From Sphingosinicella terrae (GTDB lineage: Bacteria; Pseudomonadota; Alphaproteobacteria; Sphingomonadales; Sphingomonadaceae): a DNA stretch of 64,000 nt. Each line of letters opens with the position of its first letter. Position 1 is the first letter of the stretch. This document shows positions 18,593 to 26,576 of the stretch, in pieces. The notes below the pieces were generated by a model, which saw only the letters and a list, made by a program, of their open reading frames with translations, was not told where the DNA came from and did no database searches. The stretch lies in contig NZ_QDFY01000002.1 in assembly GCF_003347635.1 (NCBI RefSeq), positions 1 through 64,000 on the forward strand, written 5' to 3'. Made by a program: the position numbers and the translations under genes.

Positions 18593-19145
18593 CCGTCGAC
18601 TCGATTGCTCCGGTGAGGATCCGCTGCCGAGGCGCACGGGCAGTTCGTCCGTGCCCGCCGTGGTCGGGAAAGCGGCGGGCCGTCAACCCGGAGCGATAGC
18701 GGGGTGCGGCGTTAACGATTTCGGCCGCGAGCGTCCGCCCGGCCTTCCGCCGCCACGCGGACAGGCAGATTGCCTTGTCAATGGCGACGGTGCGCGCGAC
18801 TAGCGGAAGCTCACCGCCAAGCGGGTGATCAGCTACGCCCATGGCCTCGAGGACATCGACGAGGGCCGGTCGCCCGCATTGCCTGCTCCGGAGATCGCCA
18901 AGATCCCATGGAACCTGCCGGACGATACGACCTTGCGGAGGTCGTCCCGGCGGTCCCCGCCGAGGCCCATCATCGGGACGTCGATCGCGGCTTCGCCGAC
19001 GAACTGGCCGGGCCGCCGCAGGACGGGTCGCGGCGAGCCCAGTCCACGTCGCCCTCGAGCCGAACCGCAAGCAGGCGGCTGAGCAGGACGGCCAACGGGC
19101 GCCCCTGTCCGCGCGACCTGCTCCTCGCCCAACTGCATCCGAGTG
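18593..19145. other. 553-base gap without a supportable gene
   Basis: Several overlapping open frames exist in this stretch on both strands, but none has a plausible ribosome site, hydrophobic segment or recognisable motif. The 85-codon plus-strand frame at 18825-19082 begins in a protein-like manner (YAHGLEDIDEG, LPAPEIAKIPWNLPDD) and then becomes Arg/Ser-rich, as would be expected of a decayed gene or of out-of-frame GC-rich DNA. It is the longest gap in an otherwise dense window. Confidence 0.5.
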
Positions 19146-21011
19146 TCAGGAGCTCTGGCGGAGGGCGGGGTCCAGAGATTGCACGATCGCGCGCAGTTGA
19201 TCGTTGGTGAGACGGTCGAGCTGCTCGAGCGGGCTGATCGAGGGATCGTAGCCGCTTATCTCCTGCGGATGGGCCGCGATCCAGTCGGCCAATTGCGTGG
19301 CCAGGCGGCGATTGGCGATTCCGTGGCCGGTCGAGCCGCCGAACAAGGGCGAGAAGATGCTCGAGAGCGCCAGGCGCGGACTCTCCGCGAGAGCGATCTC
19401 CGAGAGCTTGGCACGATATTCCAGCTCCTCGTTCGAGAGCGCGGCTTCTCCGGTGAACTGGAGCTGGTCCAGCGCATGGCGACCCTCATGTGCGCCGATC
19501 GAGCTGCCGATCACCGCGTCGCTGAACGCGCGGCGGAAGGCGGGCGCGAATTCCGATCCATCGCCTACCCGCACGCGGACCCGAGCGGCAATGTCGTCGA
19601 TGCCGGCGAGGCGCAGCCGGTCGCGCACGCCGGGGAGGTAGGAAATCGGCGCCGCACGGGCGATTGCCCGGTCCGATTCCCGCTTGATCTCGATCGCCTG
19701 CCGGAAGCGGTCGCGTGCCTCGCCGGGGCGGGCGAGCGCCAGCGCATTCTCGACCGTCACCAGGTAGCGCGGACGGACCTGGACTATGGTGGTGCCGTCG
19801 GCCGCCCAGCCGCCGGGCCCGGACGCGCCGTCCGCCAGCCAACCGGAGAAACTGTTGTGGATCATGTTGTCGATGGCGATGAAGCCGATCGAGCCGCGCC
19901 TGTCGCCCTGCTCGACGTCCATGCGCTCGTCGACGACCACGTGCCCGAGATGCAGGCTGGCGACGCCGTTGGTCCGGCCGATCACGCCATAGAGGTTGAA
20001 GAGGCGGCGAAGCGCTGGCCGCGGATCCTCGGCCACTTCGCCCGCTGCCGCAGCCGCGGCGCGGAGCCGCTCCCGTAGCCTTGCCTCATAGGCCTCCTCG
20101 TCGCCTGCCCCCTGCCGGGCATAATGGCGGTCATGCGCGAGTATGTCGGCGCGAAGGTCCTCGACCAGATCGAGATAGACCGAGATCGCTCGCCGCCGCG
20201 GCTCGTCCGCCGCGCCTTCCAGCAGCCGACGGTCGGCGACGAAGCGGCGCAGGTCCTCCTCGAAGCCGGCCCGCATCAGCAGCTCGGCAAGCTCCAGTCT
20301 CGCCTCGACCGAGGCGTCCTGCGCCAAGCCTGCGTGGAAGAGGCGGCTACCATCCCGGTCTTCGCCCCGAAGCGCCTGAGGAAGGCTTTCCGTCGCGGCG
20401 AGTCCCAGATAATTGCGCCAGCCTTCGAGCGCATTCCGCGCATCCGCGCCGAGCAGCCCGAGGGAGAGCTGCAGCCCGGAGGCGGCCGGTCCGGTCCGGA
20501 CATCGGCGGGCAAGGCGTTCCAGGCCGCCACGGCATGGGCGAGCGCCTCGTCGCGCGCCGTCGGCTGCAGGTCGGCAGCGGCGCTGACCAGCGCCCTGAC
20601 GCGCTCGGTGGCGACCCCCGGCTCGATGGCCAGGCAGCGCTCGGCCAGCGCGTCGATACCGGGCGCGGGGACGTGCCGGGCCGCCTCATCGTTGAGGACG
20701 CGCGCCAGGAGGAAGGCAGCGGGGCAGGGATCGGGATCCTCCGCCAGGCTCGTGCTCAGCATCGCGACCGCGGCTTCGGCCTCTCCGTCGACGAGCCAGG
20801 CGATCCGGGCCAGTTCCCGCCGGGCGATGGCCCGCTCCCGCGGCGGGGTCGCCGAATCGGCGGCCGCGGCCCGGTAGAGCGTCTCGGCCCGGTTGACGTC
20901 GTGGATGCCGTAGGCGGCGGCGGCTTGCTCGACCAGAGCCGGCTGGGCGCGCAGCGGCGCACCCAGGCCGACGACGGCGAGGAGGAGGGGCGCGATACGT
21001 TTCGATCTCAT
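19146..21011 (-). CDS. Secreted TPR-like protein with HEGRH putative zinc-peptidase motif
   Basis: 621 residues from MRSKRIAPLLLAVVGLGAPLRAQ, a clear signal peptide. Residues about 25-300 are Ala/Leu-rich helical repeats resembling TPR (AEAAVAMLSTSLAEDPDPCPAAFLLARVLNDEAARH). The C-terminal half has HEGRH at 508-512 (SSIGAHEGRHALDQLQF), which fits the HExxH zinc signature, with acidic residues in SNEELEYRAKLSE (528-531) as a possible third ligand. I do not recognise the family. No close operon partner; the AraC-like gene ends 38 bases upstream on the same strand. A periplasmic metallopeptidase is an inference from the motif only. Confidence 0.7.
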   Translation of the reverse strand: MRSKRIAPLLLAVVGLGAPLRAQPALVEQAAAAYGIHDVNRAETLYRAAAADSATPPRERAIARRELARIAWLVDGEAEAAVAMLSTSLAEDPDPCPAAFLLARVLNDEAARHVPAPGIDALAERCLAIEPGVATERVRALVSAAADLQPTARDEALAHAVAAWNALPADVRTGPAASGLQLSLGLLGADARNALEGWRNYLGLAATESLPQALRGEDRDGSRLFHAGLAQDASVEARLELAELLMRAGFEEDLRRFVADRRLLEGAADEPRRRAISVYLDLVEDLRADILAHDRHYARQGAGDEEAYEARLRERLRAAAAAAGEVAEDPRPALRRLFNLYGVIGRTNGVASLHLGHVVVDERMDVEQGDRRGSIGFIAIDNMIHNSFSGWLADGASGPGGWAADGTTIVQVRPRYLVTVENALALARPGEARDRFRQAIEIKRESDRAIARAAPISYLPGVRDRLRLAGIDDIAARVRVRVGDGSEFAPAFRRAFSDAVIGSSIGAHEGRHALDQLQFTGEAALSNEELEYRAKLSEIALAESPRLALSSIFSPLFGGSTGHGIANRRLATQLADWIAAHPQEISGYDPSISPLEQLDRLTNDQLRAIVQSLDPALRQSS

Positions 21012-21049
21012 CGCCGCCGAGTACCGGCGCAACGTCGGCGGGTCTTGAA

Positions 21050-21733
21050 CTAATCGGACAAGGTGGCCCTGGTCCCGCGCCGCCACGCCTTGGGCGGCCG
21101 CCCCGTCAGCGCGCGCACCGACCGGGTCAGATGAGCCTGGTCGGAGAAGCCGAAGCTGGCGGCGACGGAGGCCAAGGGCTGGCTTTCGAGCAGGATGGCG
21201 CGCCAGGCGGCGAGTGTGCGGGCGCGCCAGCGGAAACGCGCGGGCGCCAGGCCGAAGCACTGGCGGAACTGCCGCGTCAGGGTTCGTGTCGAAATTCGGT
21301 GCGCGGCGGCCCAGTGAGCGAGGGAAAGACGCTCCTCCTGCCGCATCGCAAGCGCCAGCCGATCGGGCAGGTCGGCCTCCGCCGGCGTCGCCTCGACGAC
21401 GGCCTCGGACAGGATCGCGCTCGCCGCCTCGGGAGCCTCGCGAAGCGAGCGGACGAGGCCTTCGGGATCCGCCGTCCTCCCGCTGCGGCAGGCCAGGGCC
21501 GCAGCCAGCGGAAGCGGCACGTTGACGATCCCGGCGCCCCGTCCGTCGATCCAGTCGGCATGGCCGGAGAAGGGGGAGTGGACGAGCACGTGTCCGGCGG
21601 TCACGCGAACCCGGCCGCCGTCTCCGGCTTCCATATAGCCACCTTCGAGTACGATGGCCGCATAGCCCTCGTCGTGACTGTGCCAGGGGAGCCGGCAAGA
21701 GGGCGCGAGGCGCTGGATGGCCGTCGGGTCCAC
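21050..21733 (-). CDS. AraC-family transcriptional regulator
   Basis: 227 residues if the GTG at 21733 is the start, just after the stop of the lipoprotein gene. ATG codons at 21832 and 21811 would extend it across that gene. The N-terminal cupin-like part carries LPWHSHDEGYAAIVLEGGYMEA. The C-terminal two-helix-turn-helix DNA-binding domain is recognisable as ISTRTLTRQFRQCFGLAPARFRWRAR and PLASVAASFGFSDQAHLTRSVRALTGRPPKAWRR. The ligand is unknown. Confidence 0.85.
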   Translation of the reverse strand: MDPTAIQRLAPSCRLPWHSHDEGYAAIVLEGGYMEAGDGGRVRVTAGHVLVHSPFSGHADWIDGRGAGIVNVPLPLAAALACRSGRTADPEGLVRSLREAPEAASAILSEAVVEATPAEADLPDRLALAMRQEERLSLAHWAAAHRISTRTLTRQFRQCFGLAPARFRWRARTLAAWRAILLESQPLASVAASFGFSDQAHLTRSVRALTGRPPKAWRRGTRATLSD

Positions 21734-21737
21734 TTCT

Positions 21738-22157
21738 CTATTCGCGATAGTCGGCGAGCAGCCGCCCGCCGCAGCCAGTGAGTTCGCGGCCGCTGAGGCG
21801 AACGCGGACATTGTCCTGGTAGCGGCGGCCACGCGCGCCGGTGCAGGGACCGGGACGGCTTTCGATGGCGATGACCCTCGTGCCCTCGCCCGATTCCCAG
21901 GTGCGGACGCCGTCGACGGTGCGGGGAAGGGTGCGCGGCCACACCGCTTCGTTCACCCCTTCGCCGGCTTCTCCGCCGAGGCGCAGCACGATCCGGTCGT
22001 CGCCGATCGTCACCATCCAGAACGGATCCTGTCCGATCGCGGCGTAACGGACATTTTCGACCGGGGCGTAGGCGGTCGTGCCCGTCCGGCACCCGGCGAT
22101 CAGGACAGGCAGGGCCAGGATCAGGGCGGGGGCCAGAAGGGCCGTTCTTCCGCGCAT
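21738..22157 (-). CDS. COG3650-like lipoprotein
   Basis: 139 residues. The start at 22157 gives a lipoprotein signal peptide with lipobox LIAGC (Cys near residue 20). The mature part reads YAAIGQDPFWMVTIGDDRIVLRLGG, then CTGARGRRYQDNVRVRLSGRELTGCGGRL, with a conserved Cys pair that may form a disulfide. This resembles small COG3650/MliC-like lipoproteins. Function unknown; envelope-located. Its start is 19 bases after the UPF0262 stop, so probably the same transcript. Confidence 0.7.
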   Translation of the reverse strand: MRGRTALLAPALILALPVLIAGCRTGTTAYAPVENVRYAAIGQDPFWMVTIGDDRIVLRLGGEAGEGVNEAVWPRTLPRTVDGVRTWESGEGTRVIAIESRPGPCTGARGRRYQDNVRVRLSGRELTGCGGRLLADYRE

Positions 22158-22176
22158 CGGCAATTCCCCTCCGTCT

Positions 22177-22692
22177 TCAGCCCACCTTCGTCGAGTCCGG
22201 TCCATGCTGACCGACCGCAGTCGTCGCCTGCTTGATATGCAGCACGCAGATGAGCGTGAACAGCCGCCGCGCGGTATCGAAATCCATGTCGATCTTGCCC
22301 TGGAGGCAGTCCCTGAGCAGCTCGGCCGAATCGTTGTGGAGGCCGCGCCGGGCCATGTCGATCGCCTCGATGCCGCGCGGATGCGCCGAGCGCACCGCTT
22401 TGAAATAGCTGTCGCAGATCGCGAAATAGTCGCGAATGGGCCGCCGGAACCGGGCAAGGCCGACCCGGATCGTGTCGAGCGGCTGGCCGGCCGAGTCGCG
22501 AAGATCGATCGCCAGCCGGTTGTCCTCGACCCGCAGCCTCACCCGGTATGGGCCCTCGTAGCCGACCGGATCGAAATGGTTCTTCTCGAGCAGGTCGAAG
22601 ATGGCGATCCGCCGCTCCTGCTCGATATCCTCGTGCCGCCGGAGGATTGAGCGCTCGTCGAGCTCGATGTCGATGATGCGCTTCGTCTCCAT
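22177..22692 (-). CDS. UPF0262 family protein
   Basis: 171 residues starting METKRIIDIELDERSILRRHEDIEQERRIAIFDLLEKNHF, the signature N-terminus of UPF0262, an alphaproteobacterial family of unknown function; YFKAVRSAHPRGIEAIDMARRGLHNDSAELL is also diagnostic. No catalytic motif can be named. The last 15 or so residues (GQHGPDSTKVG) look like a low-conservation extension. Divergent from dnaB. Confidence 0.9.
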   Translation of the reverse strand: METKRIIDIELDERSILRRHEDIEQERRIAIFDLLEKNHFDPVGYEGPYRVRLRVEDNRLAIDLRDSAGQPLDTIRVGLARFRRPIRDYFAICDSYFKAVRSAHPRGIEAIDMARRGLHNDSAELLRDCLQGKIDMDFDTARRLFTLICVLHIKQATTAVGQHGPDSTKVG

Positions 22693-22843
22693 CCGGCCCT
22701 GTTAGCGGGTGCGGCAACCCGCTGTCACGCGAGACTTTCCTTGCGGATCGAGGACCATCCACAGGCTTTTGCCCGCATCCGCTCACGACAAGTTTCGGGT
22801 AGAGCTACCGGATCGGCGCCCGGTGGCGTAGGGTCGCGTCACC

Positions 22844-24331
22844 ATGGTTCAGCCGCTTGCCCTCGTCGAGACTCCCGCCCCCAACGCCCAGGCGCTTCCC
22901 CAAAATGTCGAGGCCGAGGCCGCCCTGCTCGGCGCCTTGATGATCGACAATCGCCTCGCCGAGGACATCCAGCTCAAGCTGCGCCCCGACCATTTCCACG
23001 AACCGCTGCATGGCCGGATCTACGAGCAGATCCTGCGCCTGCTCGACCGCAACATGATCGCCAGTCCGGTCACCTTGCGGCCGCTGTTCGAGAATGACGA
23101 GGAGATGAAGGAGCTGGGCGGGCCCGCTTATCTGGCCCAGCTCACCGGCAGCGGCGCCGCAATCATCGGCGCGCGCGATTTCGCCGAGCAGATTTACGAC
23201 CTCGCTCTGCTGCGCGCGCTCGTCGGCGTCGGCCGGGAGATGGTCGAGAAGGCGCTCGACACCAGCGAGGAGGTCGAGCCCAAGGGTCAGATCGAGGCGG
23301 CCGAGGCGGCGCTCTATCGGGTCGCCGAGGAAGGCGGCGGCGAGGGCGGCGTCAAGAGCTTCGCCCAGGCGACGCGCATGGCCGTGCAGATGGCCGAGAA
23401 GGCGCTCAATTCGGGTGGCGGGCTCTCCGGCGTCACCACCGGGCTCGATTCGATCAACGCCAAGACCGGCGGTCTCCACCATTCCGATCTCGTCATCCTC
23501 GCCGGGCGCCCGGGCATGGGCAAGACAGCGCTCGCCACCAACATCGCGTTCAACGCGGCGCGGCGCTACGTCCGCGACCTCGAGGACGGCATCGCGGCGG
23601 ACAAGTCGGCCGGCGCGGCGGTCGCCTTCTTCAGCCTCGAAATGTCGGCCGACCAGCTCGCCACGCGTATCCTCGCCGAGCAGTCCGGGATCAGCTCCGA
23701 ATCGCTGCGCATGGGCAAGATCGGCCAGCAGGATTTCCGCAACCTCGCCCGCGCCGCCGCCGAGCTGGAATCGCTGCCTTTCTACATCGACGACACGCCT
23801 GGCCTGACCATCGCGGCGCTGCGCACCCGCGCCCGCCGGCTGAAGCGCCAGAAGGGCATCGGCATGGTCGTCGTCGACTATCTCCAGCTGCTCCAGGGCA
23901 CCGGACGCAACGCCAACGACAATCGCGTCAACGAGATCTCGGAGATCTCACGGGGTCTCAAGACCCTCGCCAAGGAGCTCAGCGTGCCGGTGCTGGCCTT
24001 GTCGCAGCTGAGCCGCGCCGTCGAGCAGCGCGAGGACAAGCGTCCGCAGCTTTCGGACCTTCGCGAATCCGGATCGATCGAACAGGATGCCGACATGGTC
24101 TGGTTCGTCTATCGCGAGGAATATTATCTGACGGCCAAGCAGCCGGCCGACGACCATCCCGACTTTCCCAAGTGGCAGGAGGACATGAACCGGGCCTACG
24201 GCACCGCCGAGATGATCGTCGCCAAGCAGCGCCATGGTTCCACCGGCAAGGTCAAGATGAAGTTCGAGGCGAAGATCACGCGCTTCTCCGACCATGTAGA
24301 CGCGGACTATCTGCCGGAGATGCGCGGCTAG
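22844..24331 (+). CDS. dnaB: Replicative DNA helicase DnaB
   Basis: 495 residues, hexameric 5'-3' helicase at the replication fork. The N-terminal primase-interaction domain begins PQNVEAEAALLGALMIDNRLAEDI. The RecA-like domain has Walker A GRPGMGKTALA (Lys227), Walker B MVVVDYLQLLQGTG, and the H4 motif near QLSRAVEQREDKRPQLSDLRESGSIEQDADMV. The normal family length and motifs are all present. Confidence 0.97.
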   Translation: MVQPLALVETPAPNAQALPQNVEAEAALLGALMIDNRLAEDIQLKLRPDHFHEPLHGRIYEQILRLLDRNMIASPVTLRPLFENDEEMKELGGPAYLAQLTGSGAAIIGARDFAEQIYDLALLRALVGVGREMVEKALDTSEEVEPKGQIEAAEAALYRVAEEGGGEGGVKSFAQATRMAVQMAEKALNSGGGLSGVTTGLDSINAKTGGLHHSDLVILAGRPGMGKTALATNIAFNAARRYVRDLEDGIAADKSAGAAVAFFSLEMSADQLATRILAEQSGISSESLRMGKIGQQDFRNLARAAAELESLPFYIDDTPGLTIAALRTRARRLKRQKGIGMVVVDYLQLLQGTGRNANDNRVNEISEISRGLKTLAKELSVPVLALSQLSRAVEQREDKRPQLSDLRESGSIEQDADMVWFVYREEYYLTAKQPADDHPDFPKWQEDMNRAYGTAEMIVAKQRHGSTGKVKMKFEAKITRFSDHVDADYLPEMRG

Positions 24332-24368
24332 TCTCCCGCGCCTTGCGACTCGCCAGCACCGCGGCTAC

Positions 24369-24392
24369 CCCTCCATCCACGGCGGTGGAGGG
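24369..24392 (+). promoter_or_regulatory. Hairpin overlapping the ribosome site of the prolyl oligopeptidase gene
   Basis: CCCTCCA (24369-24375) pairs perfectly with TGGAGGG (24386-24392). The right arm is the likely Shine-Dalgarno sequence of the gene starting at 24397. It could limit translation, or be a weak terminator for dnaB; the sequence alone cannot decide. Confidence 0.3.
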
Positions 24393-24396
24393 CAGA

Positions 24397-26538
24397 ATGA
24401 CATTTCGTCTCAAGCTTTTGGCGGGAGTATTGGCAGTGGCGGGCATGGCCTCGATCGGTGCGGCGCAGGGTATGGAAGGTGCGGCGAAGGCCGATGCGGC
24501 GGCGCCGGCCGACGATCCCCACGCGTGGCTCGAGGAAATTGAGGGCGAGCGCGCGCTGGCCTGGGCGCGGACCGAGAATGCGCGCACCCTGGGCGATCTG
24601 CAGGCCGATCCGCGCTACCAGCGGCTCCACGACCAGGCGCTCGAGATTTTGCAGGCGCGCGACCGTATCCCGTTCGTCACGATGCGGCCCAGCGGTCTTT
24701 ACAATTTCTGGCAGGACGAGACCCACGTCCGTGGCATCCTTCGACGGACCAGCCTTGCAAGCTATCGCACCGACAATCCCCAGTGGGAGACGGTGCTCGA
24801 CATCGACTCGCTCTCGCAGGCCGAGAATGCGAACTGGGTCTATAAGGGCATCCAATGCCTGCCGCCGGAGGAGCGACGCTGCCTGGTGATCCTCTCCGAC
24901 GGCGGCCGCGACGCCGTCGTCGTTCGCGAATTCGACCTGGTCGATGGCCGATTCGTCGAAGGCGGCTTCAACCTTCCCGACGGCAAGCAGAGCGTCACCT
25001 GGCTGGATGCCGACACGATCCTTGTCGCCCGCGAATGGGGGCCGGGAACGATGACCGCCTCGGGCTATCCGTTCGTGGTCAAGCGCCTTCGGCGCGGCCA
25101 GCCGCTCGAGCAGGCCGAGGAGGTGTTCCGCGGCACGCCCGACGATGTCTCGGCGTCGGCCTTCGTGCTCCGTGATGCGGCCGGCACCGTCCATGCCGTT
25201 GGCGGCATGCGCGGAGTCAATTTCTTCGAGCGGGAATATACCCTGCTGACCGATGGCGGTCCGGTTCGGCTGAACCTGCCGCCCAAGTCGGCGCCGGTGG
25301 GGATCGTCGACGGTCGCCTGCTCGTCGCGCTGCAGGAGCCGTGGGAGGCGGCGCCCGGCCTCGCCTTCGTCACCGACTCGCTCATTTCCTACGATCTCGA
25401 GGCGTGGAAGGCCGACCCCAACGGCGCGCGGCCGGCTTTGGTTTGGGCGCCGGGACCGCGGCAGACGCTCGACGGCTATGCGACGACCCGCGACCAGCTC
25501 CTCCTCACCATCCTCGACAATGTCCGCGGCCGGGCACTGGCGATGGATTATGAAGGCGGCCAGTGGCGCACCCGCACGCTGGACCTTCCGCAGAATGCCA
25601 GCATCGGCGTCACCGCAGCCTCGGACGAGAACGGGCAGGCGATGTTCGCCGTCAACGATTATCTGACGCCGACGGCCCTCTGGTTCTATGACGGCGCCAC
25701 GGGCGCCCTCGAGACGATCAAGACGACGCCGCCGCGGTTCGACGCGTCCGGCCACGTCGTCGAGCAGCTCGAGGCGACCTCGCGCGACGGCGCCCGCATC
25801 CCCTATTTCCTGGTCCGCCCGCGCGAGATGCGGATGGACGGTTCGACCCCGACCTTGCTCTACGGCTATGGCGGGTTCCAGGTCTCCATGACGCCGAGCT
25901 ATCTCGGCACCACCGGACGCCTCTGGCTCGAGCAGGGCAATGCCTATGTCGTCGCCAATCTGCGCGGCGGCGGCGAGTTCGGCCCCGATTGGCACCAGGG
26001 CGCGCAGCGCGAGAACAAGCAGCGTACCTGGGACGATTATATCGCCGTGGCGGAGGACCTCGTCCGCCGCAGCATTACTAGTCCGCGCCGGCTCGGAATC
26101 GTCGGCGGCAGCCAGGGCGGGCTGCTCGTCGGCACCGCGATCACGCAGCGGCCCGAGCTCTTCAACGCGGCGATCATCCAGGTGCCGCTGTTCGACATGC
26201 TTCGCTATCACACCATGGGGGCGGGTGCGTCGTGGATCGGCGAATATGGCGATCCGCGCATTCCCGAGCAGCGCGCCTGGATCGAGGGTTATTCGCCCTA
26301 CCAGCGGCTGGTTCCCGGTCGAGCCTACCCGATGCCGTTCGTGCTGACCTCGACCAAGGACGATCGCGTCCATCCCGGCCATGGCCGCAAGGCGGCCGCG
26401 CGCCTCGCCGAGATCGGCCAGCCTTATTATTATTACGAGAATATCGACGGCGGCCACAGCGCGGCGGCCAATCTGCGCGAGACCGCGCGGCGGCTGGCGC
26501 TCGAATATACCTATGCGAGCAAGCGGCTGGTCGACTGA
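24397..26538 (+). CDS. Prolyl oligopeptidase family (S9A) serine peptidase
   Basis: 713 residues starting MTFRLKLLAGVLAVAGMASIGAAQG, a signal peptide, so periplasmic. The N-terminal beta-propeller region starts DDPHAWLEEIEGERALAW. The C-terminal alpha/beta-hydrolase holds Ser572 in GGSQGG, Asp655/656 in TKDDRVHPGHG and His687 in DGGHSAA. LYGYGGFQVSM and NLRGGGEFGPDWH are typical S9A oxyanion-region motifs. It hydrolyses short proline-containing peptides. Confidence 0.93.
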   Translation: MTFRLKLLAGVLAVAGMASIGAAQGMEGAAKADAAAPADDPHAWLEEIEGERALAWARTENARTLGDLQADPRYQRLHDQALEILQARDRIPFVTMRPSGLYNFWQDETHVRGILRRTSLASYRTDNPQWETVLDIDSLSQAENANWVYKGIQCLPPEERRCLVILSDGGRDAVVVREFDLVDGRFVEGGFNLPDGKQSVTWLDADTILVAREWGPGTMTASGYPFVVKRLRRGQPLEQAEEVFRGTPDDVSASAFVLRDAAGTVHAVGGMRGVNFFEREYTLLTDGGPVRLNLPPKSAPVGIVDGRLLVALQEPWEAAPGLAFVTDSLISYDLEAWKADPNGARPALVWAPGPRQTLDGYATTRDQLLLTILDNVRGRALAMDYEGGQWRTRTLDLPQNASIGVTAASDENGQAMFAVNDYLTPTALWFYDGATGALETIKTTPPRFDASGHVVEQLEATSRDGARIPYFLVRPREMRMDGSTPTLLYGYGGFQVSMTPSYLGTTGRLWLEQGNAYVVANLRGGGEFGPDWHQGAQRENKQRTWDDYIAVAEDLVRRSITSPRRLGIVGGSQGGLLVGTAITQRPELFNAAIIQVPLFDMLRYHTMGAGASWIGEYGDPRIPEQRAWIEGYSPYQRLVPGRAYPMPFVLTSTKDDRVHPGHGRKAAARLAEIGQPYYYYENIDGGHSAAANLRETARRLALEYTYASKRLVD

Positions 26539-26546
26539 CCCTCGTT

Positions 26547-26573
26547 CCTCCCCGCCGCGGTGCGGCGGGGAGG
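26547..26573. terminator. 12-bp perfect hairpin between convergent genes
   Basis: CCTCCCCGCCGC and GCGGCGGGGAGG pair perfectly around a GGT loop, between the stops of the S9 peptidase gene and astD. There is no U-run. The CCTCCCC/GGGGAGG arms resemble a palindromic intergenic repeat that I recall as common in sphingomonads, so it may serve both as terminator and repeat. Confidence 0.45.
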
Positions 26574-26576
26574 GGC

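Noticed and set aside
17735-19070. 467-codon minus-strand frame overlapping the EamA gene
   Set aside because: It runs out of frame through the transporter and the gap; Arg-rich with no family motif.
21734-21832. Longer start for the AraC regulator
   Set aside because: It would overlap the lipoprotein gene by about 95 bases; a GTG just after the lipoprotein stop fits better, although not proven.
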